This document shows positions 36,986-50,600 of a DNA stretch of 64,000 bases, piece after piece. The notes below the pieces were generated by a model. It ran no database searches and was not told the origin of the DNA. It saw nothing but the letters and a program-made list of their open reading frames with translations. Origin of the DNA: Bugula neritina (lineage: Eukaryota; Bryozoa; Gymnolaemata; Cheilostomatida; Bugulidae); contig OZ037765.1 in assembly GCA_964035545.1 (NCBI GenBank), positions 26,300,504 to 26,364,503 of the forward strand, in the 5' to 3' direction. Positions within the stretch are counted from its first letter, which is position 1. Every line of letters starts with the position of its first letter. The position numbers and the translations under genes were made by a program.

Positions 36986-39900
36986 GCTTTTTATCTTGCA
37001 AACAGGCTAATATTAGAATTGACAACCCATCAAGTAACTATGGTGACAACCCTTGGGTTAGACAAACAGGTGGTTGTGGGGTGCCTGGAGACTTCATGCA
37101 TCTCACTCCTCGGTTTATTCTAGATAAAGCATATTCTACCAGAAAATGGGGCCCAACAGGTGAATATATATTATGTCTACAACTAGAAATATGGTTTTAG
37201 AGCACAGCAAATTAATTTTAGTTTAAATTATTACTCGGGTAGATTAATTGTAGCATAATGTATTTGTTACAGAGAAAGTGTTGGTTCATGAGTGGGGACA
37301 TCTAAGGTGGGGTTTGTTTGATGAGTATCCAATCGGTGATGAGATTACAGAACATTTCTACCAATCACCAACAACCAACAAAATTGAACCATCTCGATGC
37401 AATATAAATGTGAAGGGTAGAATGCGACACCGAATGACAGGTGCTCCTTGCAATATGGATCCAGTGACATCACTTCCTGAACCTGACTGCAGATACTACC
37501 CAGACAGAAGGCAAACCAAGGCTTCATCTTCTCTCATGTATTACCATTTCCTTCCTTCGGTAAGCACGGAGCATTAAAGAATTCATGAGACTTTACTCAT
37601 AATTATTCAGTATACAATGGAGTTGTCTACTCTAGTTTATATAGGCAGTGTGATGTCATCATGTAGAACGTCCTTGCTAAATATTATAACCATAATAGCG
37701 ATGCAGGTCTTTATTTGAGTACCACAGCAATGGTTTAGACTTTAAACATACAAGCAGTTGATAAAATTCAGGTAAATTCTCTAGTTGGTTTGTTCAAGAA
37801 GCGGGAGTTGCAAAAACAATTATTTGAAAGCAAAATTTTCTTTTTTATGTACTATATTCTATAATATAGTATAATACAATGTAATATAATATAATATGTT
37901 ATATCGCATTACATTTTTATATAAAATAATAATATAATAAATACAATGAAATATATTGTTAGATAATATAATATTATATAGCCTATAATGTAATTGCAAT
38001 ACAATATATATAAATTTCAAGACAGCATCAAATTGCTGAACTGTCCTCACATTTATGCTATAAAAGTGTGTTACACATACAAGCTTGAAATGCTGCACCA
38101 TTTTTGCATGTATTGTATTATAATAGTTTTCTAAAGTTGTTGCATTGTGGTCTTATAGAGAGCAGAAGTGGTCTAGTGGTTAGAGCGCTGACCTAGTAAG
38201 TGCTAGGTCAAGGGTTCGAATCCTAGCAGGGCCACTTGCAATATCAAACGTTATTATAATAGTATAAGTTCTAAAACAAAAAGTTGGTGAGGGGCAGTGC
38301 TTAGTCTGGTTAAATATACTTACCAACAGGGGTTCTCACAGAGATAGGGACTTTAGGCAAATGAGAGTTATTTCAACATATTAGTGTTATACTTTTTGTA
38401 GTGTTATATGCTATATAAGTTAATATTAAAACACATATATTATAATAAATTTCCAGATTAGCACTTTTTGTGATGACGATGAGTTTGGAATAGATTCTGT
38501 TCACAACTATGAAGCTCCAAGTCAACATAACAGACTTTGTGCTGGAAAATCCTCCTGGGGGGTTATGAGAGACCATGTAGACTTTAAAGGTAATATTATT
38601 TGTTTTTTTTATATAAATATTTTAGCCACATTGCAAAAATTATAATTCTAATGAGCCTGGTTATGATAGACTTAATAAAAAAATATTATGGTTATTTTTT
38701 TAGGAATCTTAGTTTTTTCAATAGCTATTGTATATGTGTTGTAATAACAGATTCTAGTTATATGCATGTATGGCTCTTATGATTATCATGTTGATTATGA
38801 TAGTAAGTGGATACAGTTAGTACCGAGTTGTGTAAAACAACTGCCCCTACCGGGAATTGAACCTCAGACTTCCTCCACTCTTAAGGGTAGTACTACGCAA
38901 CCCTCAGGGCCGAAACAGCTTGTATAGTAACTAACCCCACCAGGAATCGTGCTACCCTTACATCATAAGGGGCTACTGGGGAATCTAAACAGTGTCATAA
39001 TTGTAAGCAGAAAATAAAATTTAATCTGTATATACATACTGTAATAATAATAATAAAAATATACTTGAGTCAGTTTTATGATGCTAGCATAATAGTTTGT
39101 TGCTCTAATACTAACACTATGAGACTGGCTGAGATGCATATAGTAGTTGTAGAGTTTTATTTTACAGTTTCGATTTAGATTTAATTCTAAGGTTTCACTT
39201 TAGAGTTTGTGGCTACTGCTATAGTCCACATTAGCAGATTTATTTTAAGGTTCAATTATCTTGTATTATAGATTATAGATTTAGCCAACAATTTTGTTTT
39301 TAGCAACTTTTGTCTAGTTCAATCTACTTTTAAATTCAACTGTGAAACCTACAGTAAAATAAATAACATCAAATCTAATATATAAATCAAGTGAGAGTGG
39401 TATGAAACAAAATACAAGAAAATCATATGTTTAAATTAAAGTTGCAGCACAGTAGAAATTATTTAAAAACACATAATATAGTTAAGCTAAAAAACTACTT
39501 TCATACTCAATAGTGTCTTACTGCTGTGGAGGAATTATACTTCGTATTGTAAGGTCTCTACTTTCATTGCTTATATTTAGAAAAGCTTAGTCAAGATGGT
39601 TATTTAGATTAATAATTAAAAGTTGTTTTGCTAGAGAGCTTGATGCTGGACTTAGGATGGTATAATTTATATTATTTTGGATATCGCTAGTATACAGTGG
39701 GCTGACTATAAACCCTGAATGATTGTTATGCAACAGAGCTTATGTGAATACAAAGAAACTGCATAAAATTGTGTTAAATATTCACAGGTCAGAATCCAGC
39801 TGCAGATGGAAAGACTATAAACACAAGTGTTACATTTAATGTGGTGCAGAGACAGGAGAGTAGAGTTGTGTTGGTTATTGATGTATCTGGAAGTATGGTA

Positions 39901-42900
39901 TGTTTATTTTTATAGTAGCTGTCAGATTCTCTTTTAATAACACATACTACTAACAATTTTCAAACTTCATTTTTCCAAACATAGTAAGTGAATAAAATTT
40001 TTAGCTTTAATTTTATTTATTTAATCACAAGTTGGCTCAATTTTTTGCTGAAATATTAAGTAACATTATTTAAAAAAACATTAACCAACATGCACTTCTA
40101 TGCCATGATGATAGCAACTGTGTAAAGATAATTAACCTGTTTTTAGTGATTTAATTAACTAGTATGAGCTGTACTTCATTACAGGCAAACAACAACTACT
40201 ACATAAAAGTAAACGCTGCAGCTCGCAGATACCTACTATATACTGCACCAGATGGAGCTAGTGTTGGTTTAGTTAAATACAGCAGCACTGCTACTATATT
40301 GACCACGTCCCTTCGTAAAATTAATTCTCTGGCAGACAGGAAGGACTTGGCTAATTTAGTTCCACTTGAGAAAGATGGTGGTACTGCTATTGGCAGGGGA
40401 TTACTGGCTGCTAAACGGGTGAGATATCTTTACTTTTAGTTTAGACACTATTCTTGAAGATGCCTAATATTTACACTTTAATTATAATAAAGAGAGCATA
40501 AAAAAACTCACACAAGTTTATAGTTGCTATCCCCGTGAGAAAACCCCTGATGGACGGGGTTTTTGTTAAAACGGGCTATGGACTTATTAAGATGAGGCAC
40601 AAGAGCAATTATGACTGGATGCTCTTCCTATCATCACCAATGGCCTTTGTATGGGATCTAACCCATGACTTTCGTGCTTACTAGGCAAACGCTCTAACTC
40701 CTAGACCACGCCGTATAACAAAGAGAGCATAATAAATGATTAAATTGCAATATTTCTTTGTTACCTACTCCCCCTCCCCTCAAAAAACGCAAATAGACAC
40801 TATGGCTGTATAAATTTCTGAAAATCACTGCTAGGTGAATACTTCCCATGCATGAGTTAAAACTAATACGAAACACAACAAGTAAAACCTTGGCTTCTTG
40901 TTGATTATGGTTTAAAAACTGCCCTATTTATTGTCCATCAATAGATAATCCATTATTGTTACCTGAATAGCTTTCTGTGTGGGTTCTTAATGAGTATTAT
41001 TTTGTTATAAATTGAATGTTGAATAACTCACTATTACTAAAATACACTCAGAGTTTTGAATCACACAATTTGCAGGAATAAATACTGGAACCCTGCCATT
41101 ATTTGTTACAATGATCTCTTTTGTTTGTCATGTAAAGTTTGCATGCATTATATGAGAACATATCTTTGTGTCAGCTTTTGGAAGAAAATGGTGGTCAGAC
41201 AAAAGGCAGCCGTGTTGTTCTGTTAACTGATGGTGAAGAAACTATTAGTCCAAAAGTTGCAGAAGTGAAACCCGAACTTTTAGCAGCCGGAATCAATGTG
41301 GATACAGTTTTGCTGTCCAACAAAGCAGATCCAGTTCTAATTTCTTTAGCAGCAAGCACTGGTGGGTAGTTTTCTACTAGTTATTCATCATGAAATACTC
41401 AATTGAATACCTCTAAGGCATAAATGTTTTAAAGAAATATCTTTAATAGAAACCTCTAATATATGTTTTAATATCTATTCAGGTGGTCTGTCTTTCTTTG
41501 CATCTGGTGGAAATCTATCCACCAGTTTAGATGATGCTTTTACTACATCCGAGAGAGCCAGAATAAGTGATCCTAGAAAGATTCCAATCACTGTAAGTGT
41601 CTTGCTGTGACTTCTTGATTTGGATAATACAGCCATCTATTTCTTTAAATGTTTTTATAATGTCTAGATTCATCATGTTGGCTGCAAGTTAATATATGAT
41701 GATGCTTGATTTTAGTACATGCAAATTTATTTGAGACTTAATGTCCTAAATATTTTACAAGATCGAAAGTCGAGCAGTTGCCGTTGACATGAAGTCAGAA
41801 GAATGCTATGATGTGATAATCGACAAAAGTTTGGGTTTGCAAACGACATTTACATTTAGCTGGGTAATCGGCAGCCAACTAAATATAAGTCTCACTGAGA
41901 GTGATGGTAAAGTAAACACAGCTGTGCTGGAGAACGAGAATAAAGCAGCAGCATTTAGATGCTCTGGTGAATGCTCTGTAAGTTTCTACAAGGTGTTCAA
42001 TCATTTACATGTTATTTTAATGGCTCACTACAAATGTTCAAAATATGTTTCTATAACTTTCATAATGTTCAGTCAATCTAGTGCTCAAGCTGGGAGTACA
42101 ATTTCTTTAAAACCTCCCCTCATGACTAAATAAAGATTAAGCATGCCATATATTGCTATCAAAAATAATCTTTCCGGTCAATTTGATTTCAGCAAGTTTC
42201 AGTGAAGCTATAAAGGAATGCTTTAAAGTCTAAACATTGAATTAAAGTGAGATTTGGTATATTTTTTAAAAGAGTTTGAATATGCCTTCAAAGAAGGAAC
42301 TAGATGTCCTTAGCATGTTATTTATATAAATACAATCTGGTAATAGGCTTGGCATTGAAGCATTGACTTGGTCATTACTTCAATAAATATGCGTCTACAA
42401 TACTACTTTTTACAATGTCACCAAATGATCTAATTTAAGCTCTATGTAAAAGATATATAGCTAGAAATTATTTTGAATTTAAAAAAAACTTATCTAGATA
42501 TTATTGTGGTCAAGCCACTGAAAATAGTTTTGCCCAGAAACATTTTCCAAAATAATACAAGAAACAATAATCTATTAATCTAATTTTTTTTAGAAACCTT
42601 TCACAAATTAAACTTTTTGTAGCCTATTGGTAATATTATTTTTTTATAATTTTATTTAGTTTTTTATCCTTAAATGCAATATTGATAGACTGTATATAAT
42701 TATTTGCTATGCAAATATCTTTTGGAGGTAGGTGCAGTAATGGAGGAATTGAGAAAAGTTTGCGTGCTAGAGAAAAAATTTAGCAAAAGAAGAAATATTC
42801 TTGCAATAATTTCAACTCCTGACCCAATATAGATTTTATTAAGAAAATTAGAAATATTGGCTATTAGAATTTCTTTATTACTTCACATAAGTTTCAACTT

Positions 42901-45438
42901 TCTCAATAGCTAATTTGCATTAGCATTCCATAGCGTTATGTAATTATTAACGAGCTGTGAGATTTACTAATCAGGCTTTCATATTGCAACTACTTGATAC
43001 CATTGAACTATAATAATTATAGTTTCAGTTCAGTGCTTGATACGGTTTTAGTTTCCAACTGCTTTTGTGCGTTGGTACCTTTAGCTTCTATGCAAATCTT
43101 TAGTTAACTACAAATGTTGGAACTTTTATAGACAGGAAAATGGAAGGTCTGTATCCAAAATCCAACAAATAAGATAGTGGATGTAATATCCCAAGTTGAA
43201 TCAACGGCTAGAGTAGTCAATACACCAACCCAAGGCAGCTCTTCAAACGCTAATAGTGACGATGAAGACATGCTGCCAATTACAGTTAGAACCCTTATAG
43301 TCAATGAAGAACCTGATTTCGATACTCAAGGTAAAAAATGACAGTTAAAAAACACTTAGTTTTACTTTTGCCATATGTCAGTATATTGCTATAGCTTGAA
43401 TAGATTGGTTTTCAGAGAGAAAAGCTGATAATAAATGCAAAATTTTGCAAAATGGCATCTGTATCAGGATAGGAAAAATACGCGTACTGAAGTATAGTTT
43501 TTGTTGTGCTCAGTGACACAAAAATGCATGCTGTACTATTTTGTTATTTACTTAAATCTTTTCTTTTTTACCAATTGTACACCTGAAATAATAAATTGTA
43601 GCCACAGTAAAGTTATATTTTAAACCTTAATAGCTAATTGCTAGATTATGTGGGCAATAAATTATGCACCTCACAGCTGGTAAAAATAATATAAATGCTG
43701 AGAAAAATATTAATGAGCAAATGTTACTTAAACACACTGAAGGTAAAATGAGACAGAAAGAACATCATTGTCCATTGAATGTATGCAGAAATATTGAGGG
43801 CTATTTTGTCTATTTAATATAGATATATAGTTGTTCAATCAGAGCTGCAAAACCATTTGCTGCAGCACTTTACAAGCTTGAATTTAAATATTCAACACTA
43901 TGTTAATCAACAGAAAATTCTTCAGCAAATTTAATGGTTATGCTTCACTGTATTTAAACAAGTAAAACCAGTAAGTTAATGTATATCCGAGAAATCTGTT
44001 CAGTTAGTTAAGAAAATAGGGTAAATTTGGAAACGTTTTTTTCATGTCACCTCTCAAGCTTTATTATAAGTAAACTTTTACAAGCTGTTAAACTTATTCT
44101 AATTACTTTATTAATATTTTTCGTCATTATTGTATTTTAAACAGATGCACAGCCAGTGTCAGTGTTTGCTACTGTGAACCGTGGATACTCACCAGTGATT
44201 GGTGCCAAAGTAGTCGCTACTATAGAATATCCAGGTTCTTATTCCAAATCAGAACTTGAGATGAGAGATGATGGAGCAGGAGCTGATATTGTTAAAGGAG
44301 ATGGCACATACTCGGCTTACATCATGAACTCTCAGACTAAAGGGCGTCACACAATCTCTGTTAATGTGGTCAACACAAATGACACAAATGTTAAAAAGGT
44401 CACAGTTTACAGTTCAGCTGGAGCAATATCAGGTATTCTTCTTTAACAGCGCAGACTTTTCTATGCTTTTTGCTTGTCTATTTTTATTTCAAAGTAATGG
44501 CTGTTATAGTAAAAACCTTCTGACTGTAGAACCAGGGGAACCAGTCAACAGTCAAGCAGTAAAACTCATACCAACAGATGAATTCCAGAGGTTCTCCCTC
44601 GCTGGACTCATTGATTGATGTAAAGAGTGTGGCTCCACCAAATAAAGACTTTCATGCACCATCAAGAATTCTTGATTTGGAAGTGACAGAGGCATCTTAT
44701 AATGAAAGTAGAGTGACATTAGAGTGGACTGCAGTTGGTGATGATTTAGATAGTGGAACAGGTATGCACAGTTGTTTCTGCAAGTGCCTGTCAACTATTT
44801 TGCAAGCAGTTAAAGTCAAATATGGCTAAGTCCGCTTTTAACTTTTTAAAATTCTTCAGACAATTTTGCAAAACTTCAATACTAGTTGCATGTGTGTGCT
44901 TTCTTCCTGCATATAAGAAAGAAATACTACTTTTTTGCATTGTAGCTTCTTATTATGAGCTGTGGAAAGCTGACAGTCACAAAGTATTCTATAAAGCCAA
45001 AGAAAATGCCACACAAGTTGAGGATGCAGATATGATCAGTGGTAACTTGAGTTCTCCATCGCCTACACCAGAGAAAAACTGGTTCTGAATATACAGGATA
45101 GAGACGACATATCTGTGTATGCTATCATTGCTAAGGATGATGCAGGAAATGCAGGACAGTTATCCAACATTGTTTCTGTTAAACTCGTCTATGTACCCCC
45201 AACCACTCAGCCCCCAACCACTACGCCAACCACTACGCCCCCAACCACTCAACCCCCAACCACTCAACCCCCAACCACTCAACCCCCTACTGAACAAAAT
45301 TCATCCAATACTGGAGTAATTGTTGGTGCAGTGTTAGGATCAGTAGGAGCTGTCATAATTATTGTCACATTGATATATTGTGCTTGTAAAGGTGTTGGTT
45401 GTTTTAAATCAAGAGGTAAAAAGAGGTATCATGTATAA
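34857..45438 (+). CDS. CLCA: CLCA-family copy C; exon set complete but frame broken in exons 13 and 14
   Basis: Exons: 34857-35006, 36287-36424, 37006-37159, 37273-37559, 38457-38589, 39788-39897, 40185-40418, 41175-41361, 41483-41592, 41762-41977, 43132-43330, 44145-44432, 44530-44761, 44946-45438. Exons 1-12 are intact: signal peptide ending VSSQ, HEWGHLRWGLFDEY with H153/E154/H157, MIDAS DVSGS at 319-323, LLTDG. Exon 13 has a 4-nt tandem duplication (ttga, about 44611-44618) relative to copies B and D and meets TGA at 44616-44618, giving a 764-residue product without FN3 end or membrane helix. Exon 14 carries a 4-nt deletion (about 45058-45063), after which the original frame resumes through a short Pro/Thr/Gln linker and membrane helix. 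It may be a secreted truncated form, a young pseudogene or an assembly error. ATG 34857 matches copy D; an in-frame ATG at 34842 would add five residues. Confidence 0.85.
36905..36982. repeat. (TA)n microsatellite, about 39 units, in CLCA-C intron 2
   Basis: Pure TA dinucleotide ending 23 nt before the exon 3 acceptor. Open frames of alternating Tyr/Ile across it are artefacts. Confidence 0.97.
38158..38238 (+). repeat. tRNA-derived SINE-like head in CLCA-C intron 4
   Basis: The plus strand has GTGGTCTAGTGGTTAGAGCG (acceptor/A-box-like) and a B-box GGTTCGAATCC, and GTGGTCT pairs with GGGCCAC. The D-arm overlaps the acceptor and the middle stem is 8 bp, so the geometry is not that of a functional tRNA. 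A decayed copy sits at the equivalent place in CLCA-D (51298-51366), so the insertion is older than the C/D duplication. The head matches the SINE at 40590-40720. Confidence 0.6.
38835..38995 (-). repeat. tRNA-derived SINE-like repeat, copy 2, in CLCA-C intron 5
   Basis: Shares its body (agtactac; cgaaacagcttgta; caccaggaatcg) with the repeat at 1930-2072. It also carries a second B-box-like motif (minus strand GGTTCAATTCC), suggesting a dimeric or rearranged element. It is not found in the equivalent intron of CLCA-D, which fits insertion after the duplication or loss from D. Confidence 0.6.
40590..40720 (-). repeat. tRNA-derived SINE in CLCA-C intron 7
   Basis: The minus strand begins with GGCGTGGTCTAGGAGTTAGAGC (A-box-like) and GGGTTAGATCC (B-box-like), followed by a body shared with 31790-31862. 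Absent from intron 7 of CLCA-B and of CLCA-D. Confidence 0.65.
44611..44618 (+). other. 4-nt tandem duplication and in-frame stop in CLCA-C exon 13
   Basis: Copies B and D read actcattgatgt; copy C reads actcattgattgatgt. The extra four bases shift the frame and create TGA at 44616-44618. Exon 13 is 232 nt here against 228 nt in copies A, B and D. Confidence 0.9.
45058..45063 (+). other. 4-nt deletion in CLCA-C exon 14
   Basis: Copies A, B and D read ccatctccagcctacacc; copy C reads ccatcgcctacacc. In the exon's own frame this leads to a TGA about 25 nt downstream. The next ORF in the original frame (from 45115) runs cleanly to the TAA at 45436-45438. Confidence 0.9.
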
Positions 45439-45863
45439 TTTGGTTAATTCTTTAAAATGTGTCAATCAAACTGTGCAAATTTTTTCATATATAACTTTTC
45501 ATTTTTATACAATTATTCAATTTTCCAAGAAGCGACAATGGAATATTTTTAATGGTAATCTAAGAAAATAGTAATTTTATAATTTCTAACTCATGACAAT
45601 CTTGCAGCTATTAGTCCCAAAAGTAACAGTGTGAAGCTGAGGTGGTTGTTGGAGCTCATATGCAGTCAAGTGTTTTGTAGTTTTATTTAGTTACATAACG
45701 CATTGAAAGAGTTCATTCAACGAAAGCTTTTTGAAGCAGCCATATCAAAATAGTTAAACAATGTAAGAAAGTTTCAGCTACTTCTACTATAGCAGCACAA
45801 TAGCACTTTGCCTGCTAGGCATTTAAATAAAAGAATAACTGTTAAGTTTTTTTATTTGGTAAC

Positions 45864-45869
45864 AATAAA
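45864..45869 (+). terminator. CLCA: Poly(A) signal AATAAA of CLCA-C
   Basis: Located about 430 nt after the exon 14 stop, at the same relative position as the AATAAA at 56997 in CLCA-D. Confidence 0.55.
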
Positions 45870-45971
45870 AATAAATTAATCTTTAAACTTTTAAATTTGA
45901 TTTCTATTGTTTAAAAGCAATGAGAATAATTGGTTTTGTCTTTGTTGGTTATATTTTGTCAATGAGCTTTG

Positions 45972-45996
45972 ATATATATATATATATATATATATA
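45972..45996. repeat. (TA)n microsatellite
   Basis: About 12 TA units in the CLCA-C 3' flank. The equivalent place in the CLCA-D 3' flank lacks the expansion. Confidence 0.9.
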
Positions 45997-46131
45997 AATA
46001 TGAATGAAAACCCACTTTCACTTTGGAAATTTTTACGGTACTAATATATACTTGATTATAAATCAAACTATTTATAGGAAGAATATTGTGGTAGGTAGAT
46101 CACTCAAAGTATATTCTTACAAAGCTCAACA

Positions 46132-46136
<5 letters not shown>

Positions 46137-46194
<58 letters not shown>
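46137..46194. repeat. (TA)n microsatellite
   Basis: About 29 uninterrupted TA units at the point where similarity with the CLCA-D 3' flank ends. Confidence 0.95.
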
Positions 46195-46197
<3 letters not shown>

Positions 46198-46949
46198 TCA
46201 ACCTGTGTACAGCAGCTGTTTTGGGATTTGTCCCCCTCATCAGCTCAGAATAGAACACCATGGGCTACACAATAACATCAAGCTGTCATAGCAGTCACTC
46301 TATATGAATTCTTAAGGAAATTGAACAAGCTTCAGCATATTAGCAGAAATATATATGTCAGCACAACATAACTAATTTTGGAAAATTATAATCTAGACAA
46401 AACATTTCATTATTTGTTATACTTGTTCAGTGTGTTACTTTGATTACTTTCTCTATTAACATTACAATATTTTATTATAAAACAGTATATATCTACAAAA
46501 TATACTGTTCATGCACTTGTAAATAGTTTGGTCATTTTCTTGACAACCTTGATCAAATTTTTGTCACTACCATAATCTTTGAACACATTACTGACTCTGC
46601 TTGAACACAATATTGCTTTTCTACTGGTAGTGATGTTTCATGCAGACATCGTGCAACAAACAGCACTACTGCAATTAAGAAAAAATGTTTTATTTGTAAT
46701 CAAACATCAGATATACTTCAAGCCGTAAGGTAACCTCCATATCCAATGCTTTCATTCTAATTTCAAAACAAGGATGCGCAAGTTAGAGCTACGCCAAATA
46801 TTTATCTACTTTGCATACCATCGGAATTTTTGTTTTACTCTAACCGCTATAAAAACATGATTTACTTTTTGTGCCAACAAATTCCTGCAGTAAGCAAGAT
46901 AAACCATTTGCTAAAAGCCTGGTAGATAACTGTAGGTAGCCATAGTGCA

Positions 46950-47307
<358 letters not shown>

Positions 47308-47615
47308 GTGTGTGTTTTCAGTTTTTCCTTAACCTTAAAAGTTACACATATACGCAAATTATTAACCTTATTAACCAACGTAAATGTACTATTTTATCAG
47401 ACAGTATCTACCCTGCAAAAAGCACCAGTTGTTATTTGATCTGACAACTTTACTTTCCAACTTATCACTAGAAAGGGATGAGAGAGTCATAGAGTAATAA
47501 AGGGTAATAATATTTGATCTACTGCTGCTGGTAGGTTTGTTATCTAACAGTATGCAGTGACAATTAGAGTCATTTGCTTTAGCAGAGCAGATTGGTATTT
47601 ACAGCCTGCTGTATA

Positions 47616-50600
47616 ATGAAGCTCATAATTATTAGTCTAGCACTTTTTCTTAGGCATTTTGTCTCAAGTCAGAAAGTACAGCTTGTCAACAATGGCTATG
47701 AAAATATTTTAGTGTCAATTTCAGACACCATTTCGTATGATCCTGATCTGGTGCCCAGACTTAAGGTAAGCAAGCTTTTTGCAGAATAATCACATGTCAG
47801 TTATCTTATTCTTAGATAAATATTAGCAAAACTTTTTATACCTGTTTATATATTTACTACTTTTATTATTTAAATCACTTTTCAGCAGTAAAGCACTAAA
47901 ATGCTATTGTATAAAGGTGTAGGTTTTTAAGCTCCCCTCTCTATTTTTTTCTGAAAGATAACTAAGAGACTATGACAATTCCATATATTTAATGCTACCA
48001 TAACTCACATAATTAAGGGTGGACGTTTTTACATTTATCAGTTTTGAGTTTTAAAGCTTTTGTTTGCTTTTAGAATGTGGTGCGTTATTTATTTTATTTT
48101 ATTCGTTACTTATTATAAACATGTCCTCATCCTACAAATAAATGATGAAACAAATTTTGAAGTTTGCACCTACCTCAGTTAACAGCAGTAAGCAAACCGT
48201 AGCTAACAGAAGTCTGATATATGACCACATGAGTAGTAGCCTATTTATTCCTTGTTCAGGAATAGTTTGGTCTTCTCCATTTCAAAAGACAATATGATAT
48301 ATTATTTCTCTGATGATTGTATTTCTCTAGTGCGTTTTGAAGAAAGAAAATAAATTGATTAGGTTTCAAGACAATTTTGTATAATAATATGGCAGGTGTA
48401 TAAAATGCAAAGAAGTTTACGGTGTGATATATACGTATTATGGGTTTCTAGCATGGAAATGCTATCAGCTCTAATATAATAGAGACTCCACATATAGATA
48501 CATGCAAAGACAATAAGCAAAATAAATACAACACATATACTGGGACACATAGATATATAGATATATAGAAATATAGCAAAACTTGTGTTATTAACAAAAC
48601 CTACTGTAGTAAGTACAAATATTTAATTTCTGTTAAACAAACTTCAGGTTTGCTTTTTATTTTGTAGGAGATCTTCAATGCAGGTTCTGCTACACTATTT
48701 CAAGCAACTGGATTCAGAGCTTACTTCAAGAATGTGACTATTCTCGTACCAACCAGCTGGAATGTTACTGGGGCAGAGGCAGCCACAACAGAGTCATTTG
48801 ATAAGGTCTGACAATATTATTATTTTTAATGCTGGTTTTATATGTATATGTTCCAACCTAAAAATATATGAACCGATAGGTTTTTAATGATTGTTATCAT
48901 ATAAACATATATGGCAATAGCTTATTTTGAAATATTAGTGTTTGAAAGTAAGTTTGCATTTGGAAAAATGGAATAAAAAGATTTTGAATATATCAATTTG
49001 TACCTTTATTCCTAAAACATTAGAAATTTAATAAACCTAATCACCAATAACCTTGAAAATATGAATTTAAAATTGAAGCTATTCAAATTTCTTATGATGT
49101 TTTGTGATCCAAGTACAAAGTTTACTGTTTTTATATTGCTTTCAAAAATCATTTTTTCAAGTATTACATTTACTCTTTTTATGGCCTATAGCAGTAATAT
49201 TTTCTTGGAGTGTAGGTATAACCTAAACTTGGTGTTTTATAAATGTAGCAGCATGTGAGCTTCTCTGCAACATATATAACACACACGCACACACACACAC
49301 ATATATATAATGCCAGATAATAACTGCTAAATTTTCAAGCTTGTAAACTGGTTTCATTCATCACCCTATATGCAAACCAACAAATGCCTAACGTTTTGAT
49401 ATATACAAGTAGTATGCCTATCTTATTTTTATACAGGCTAATATTAGAATTGACAACCCATCAAGTAACTATGGTGACAACCCTTGGGTTAGACAAACAG
49501 GTGGTTGTGGTGTGCCTGGAGACTTCATGCATCTCACTCCTCGGTTTATTCTAGATAAAGCTTATTCTACCAGAAAATGGGGCCTAACAGGTGAATATTG
49601 TGTTAAAACAATTAAGGTTCCTAAAATGAAACACATGTTTTTTACAATACAGTTACTGTTTCTATCAACATTTCAAGCCTAAATAATGTATTTGTTACAG
49701 AGAAAGTGTTGGTTCATGAGTGGGGACATCTAAGGTGGGGTCTATTTGATGAGTATCCAATCGGTGATGAGATTACAGAACACTTCTACCAATCACCAAC
49801 AGCCAACAAAATTGAACCATCTCGATGCAATATAAATGTGAAGGGTAGAATGCAACACCAAATGACAGGTGCTCCTTGCAATATGGATCCAGTGACATCA
49901 CTTCCTGAACCTGACTGCAGATACTACCCAGACAGAAGACAAACCAAAGCTTCATCTTCTTTTATGTATATACAGTTTCTTCCTTCGGTAAGTGCTAAGC
50001 AGTAAGCCTGTCTGAGAAACCAATGAACTAGGACTTCTTATAGTACAATGTGAGAAACATTGTAAATATAGAAGTGTAAATATATCTATTGAGTATGCAT
50101 TGGAGTTGTCAACTCTAAATTTTATAGGCTCAGTGCAGTGTAAGATTACCATGTAGAATATTTACAAAATATAACCTAAAAAGTGAAGCAGGTCTTTATC
50201 TTGATGAAAATCTAATAAATTATGTAGTTGGTTGGTTTTAGAAGCTGGAGTTGCAAAAACAATTATTTGAAAGTAAAATTCTTCTAACAATAATATATTA
50301 CAATATAGTATTATTATATATTATATAACAGGGATGGGCAAAAGATGGCGCATCAGGTCCTCCTACTGTTTTAATCAGGCCCTCAGCTAATCACTAATAA
50401 CTTCATTGGTTTCTTAAGCATTCACAGAAAGTGTGTACTAAGCAACATTGGTCAATCATAAACATGACTCATGAGAAGATTCTGGCCAATGTATAGTTGC
50501 TGAAACTAATAATGACGTTACGCTTCAGTGAGCATAAGTATAGCAATATTACAACTTGAGTTACGTGATGTTGCTGCAACAACTGTTAGCTTCTACATTT

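Noticed and set aside
38158-38238. Functional tRNA gene
   Set aside because: A and B boxes are present, but the arm geometry is wrong, the stem is too long, and a decayed copy exists at the paralogous site; SINE head preferred.
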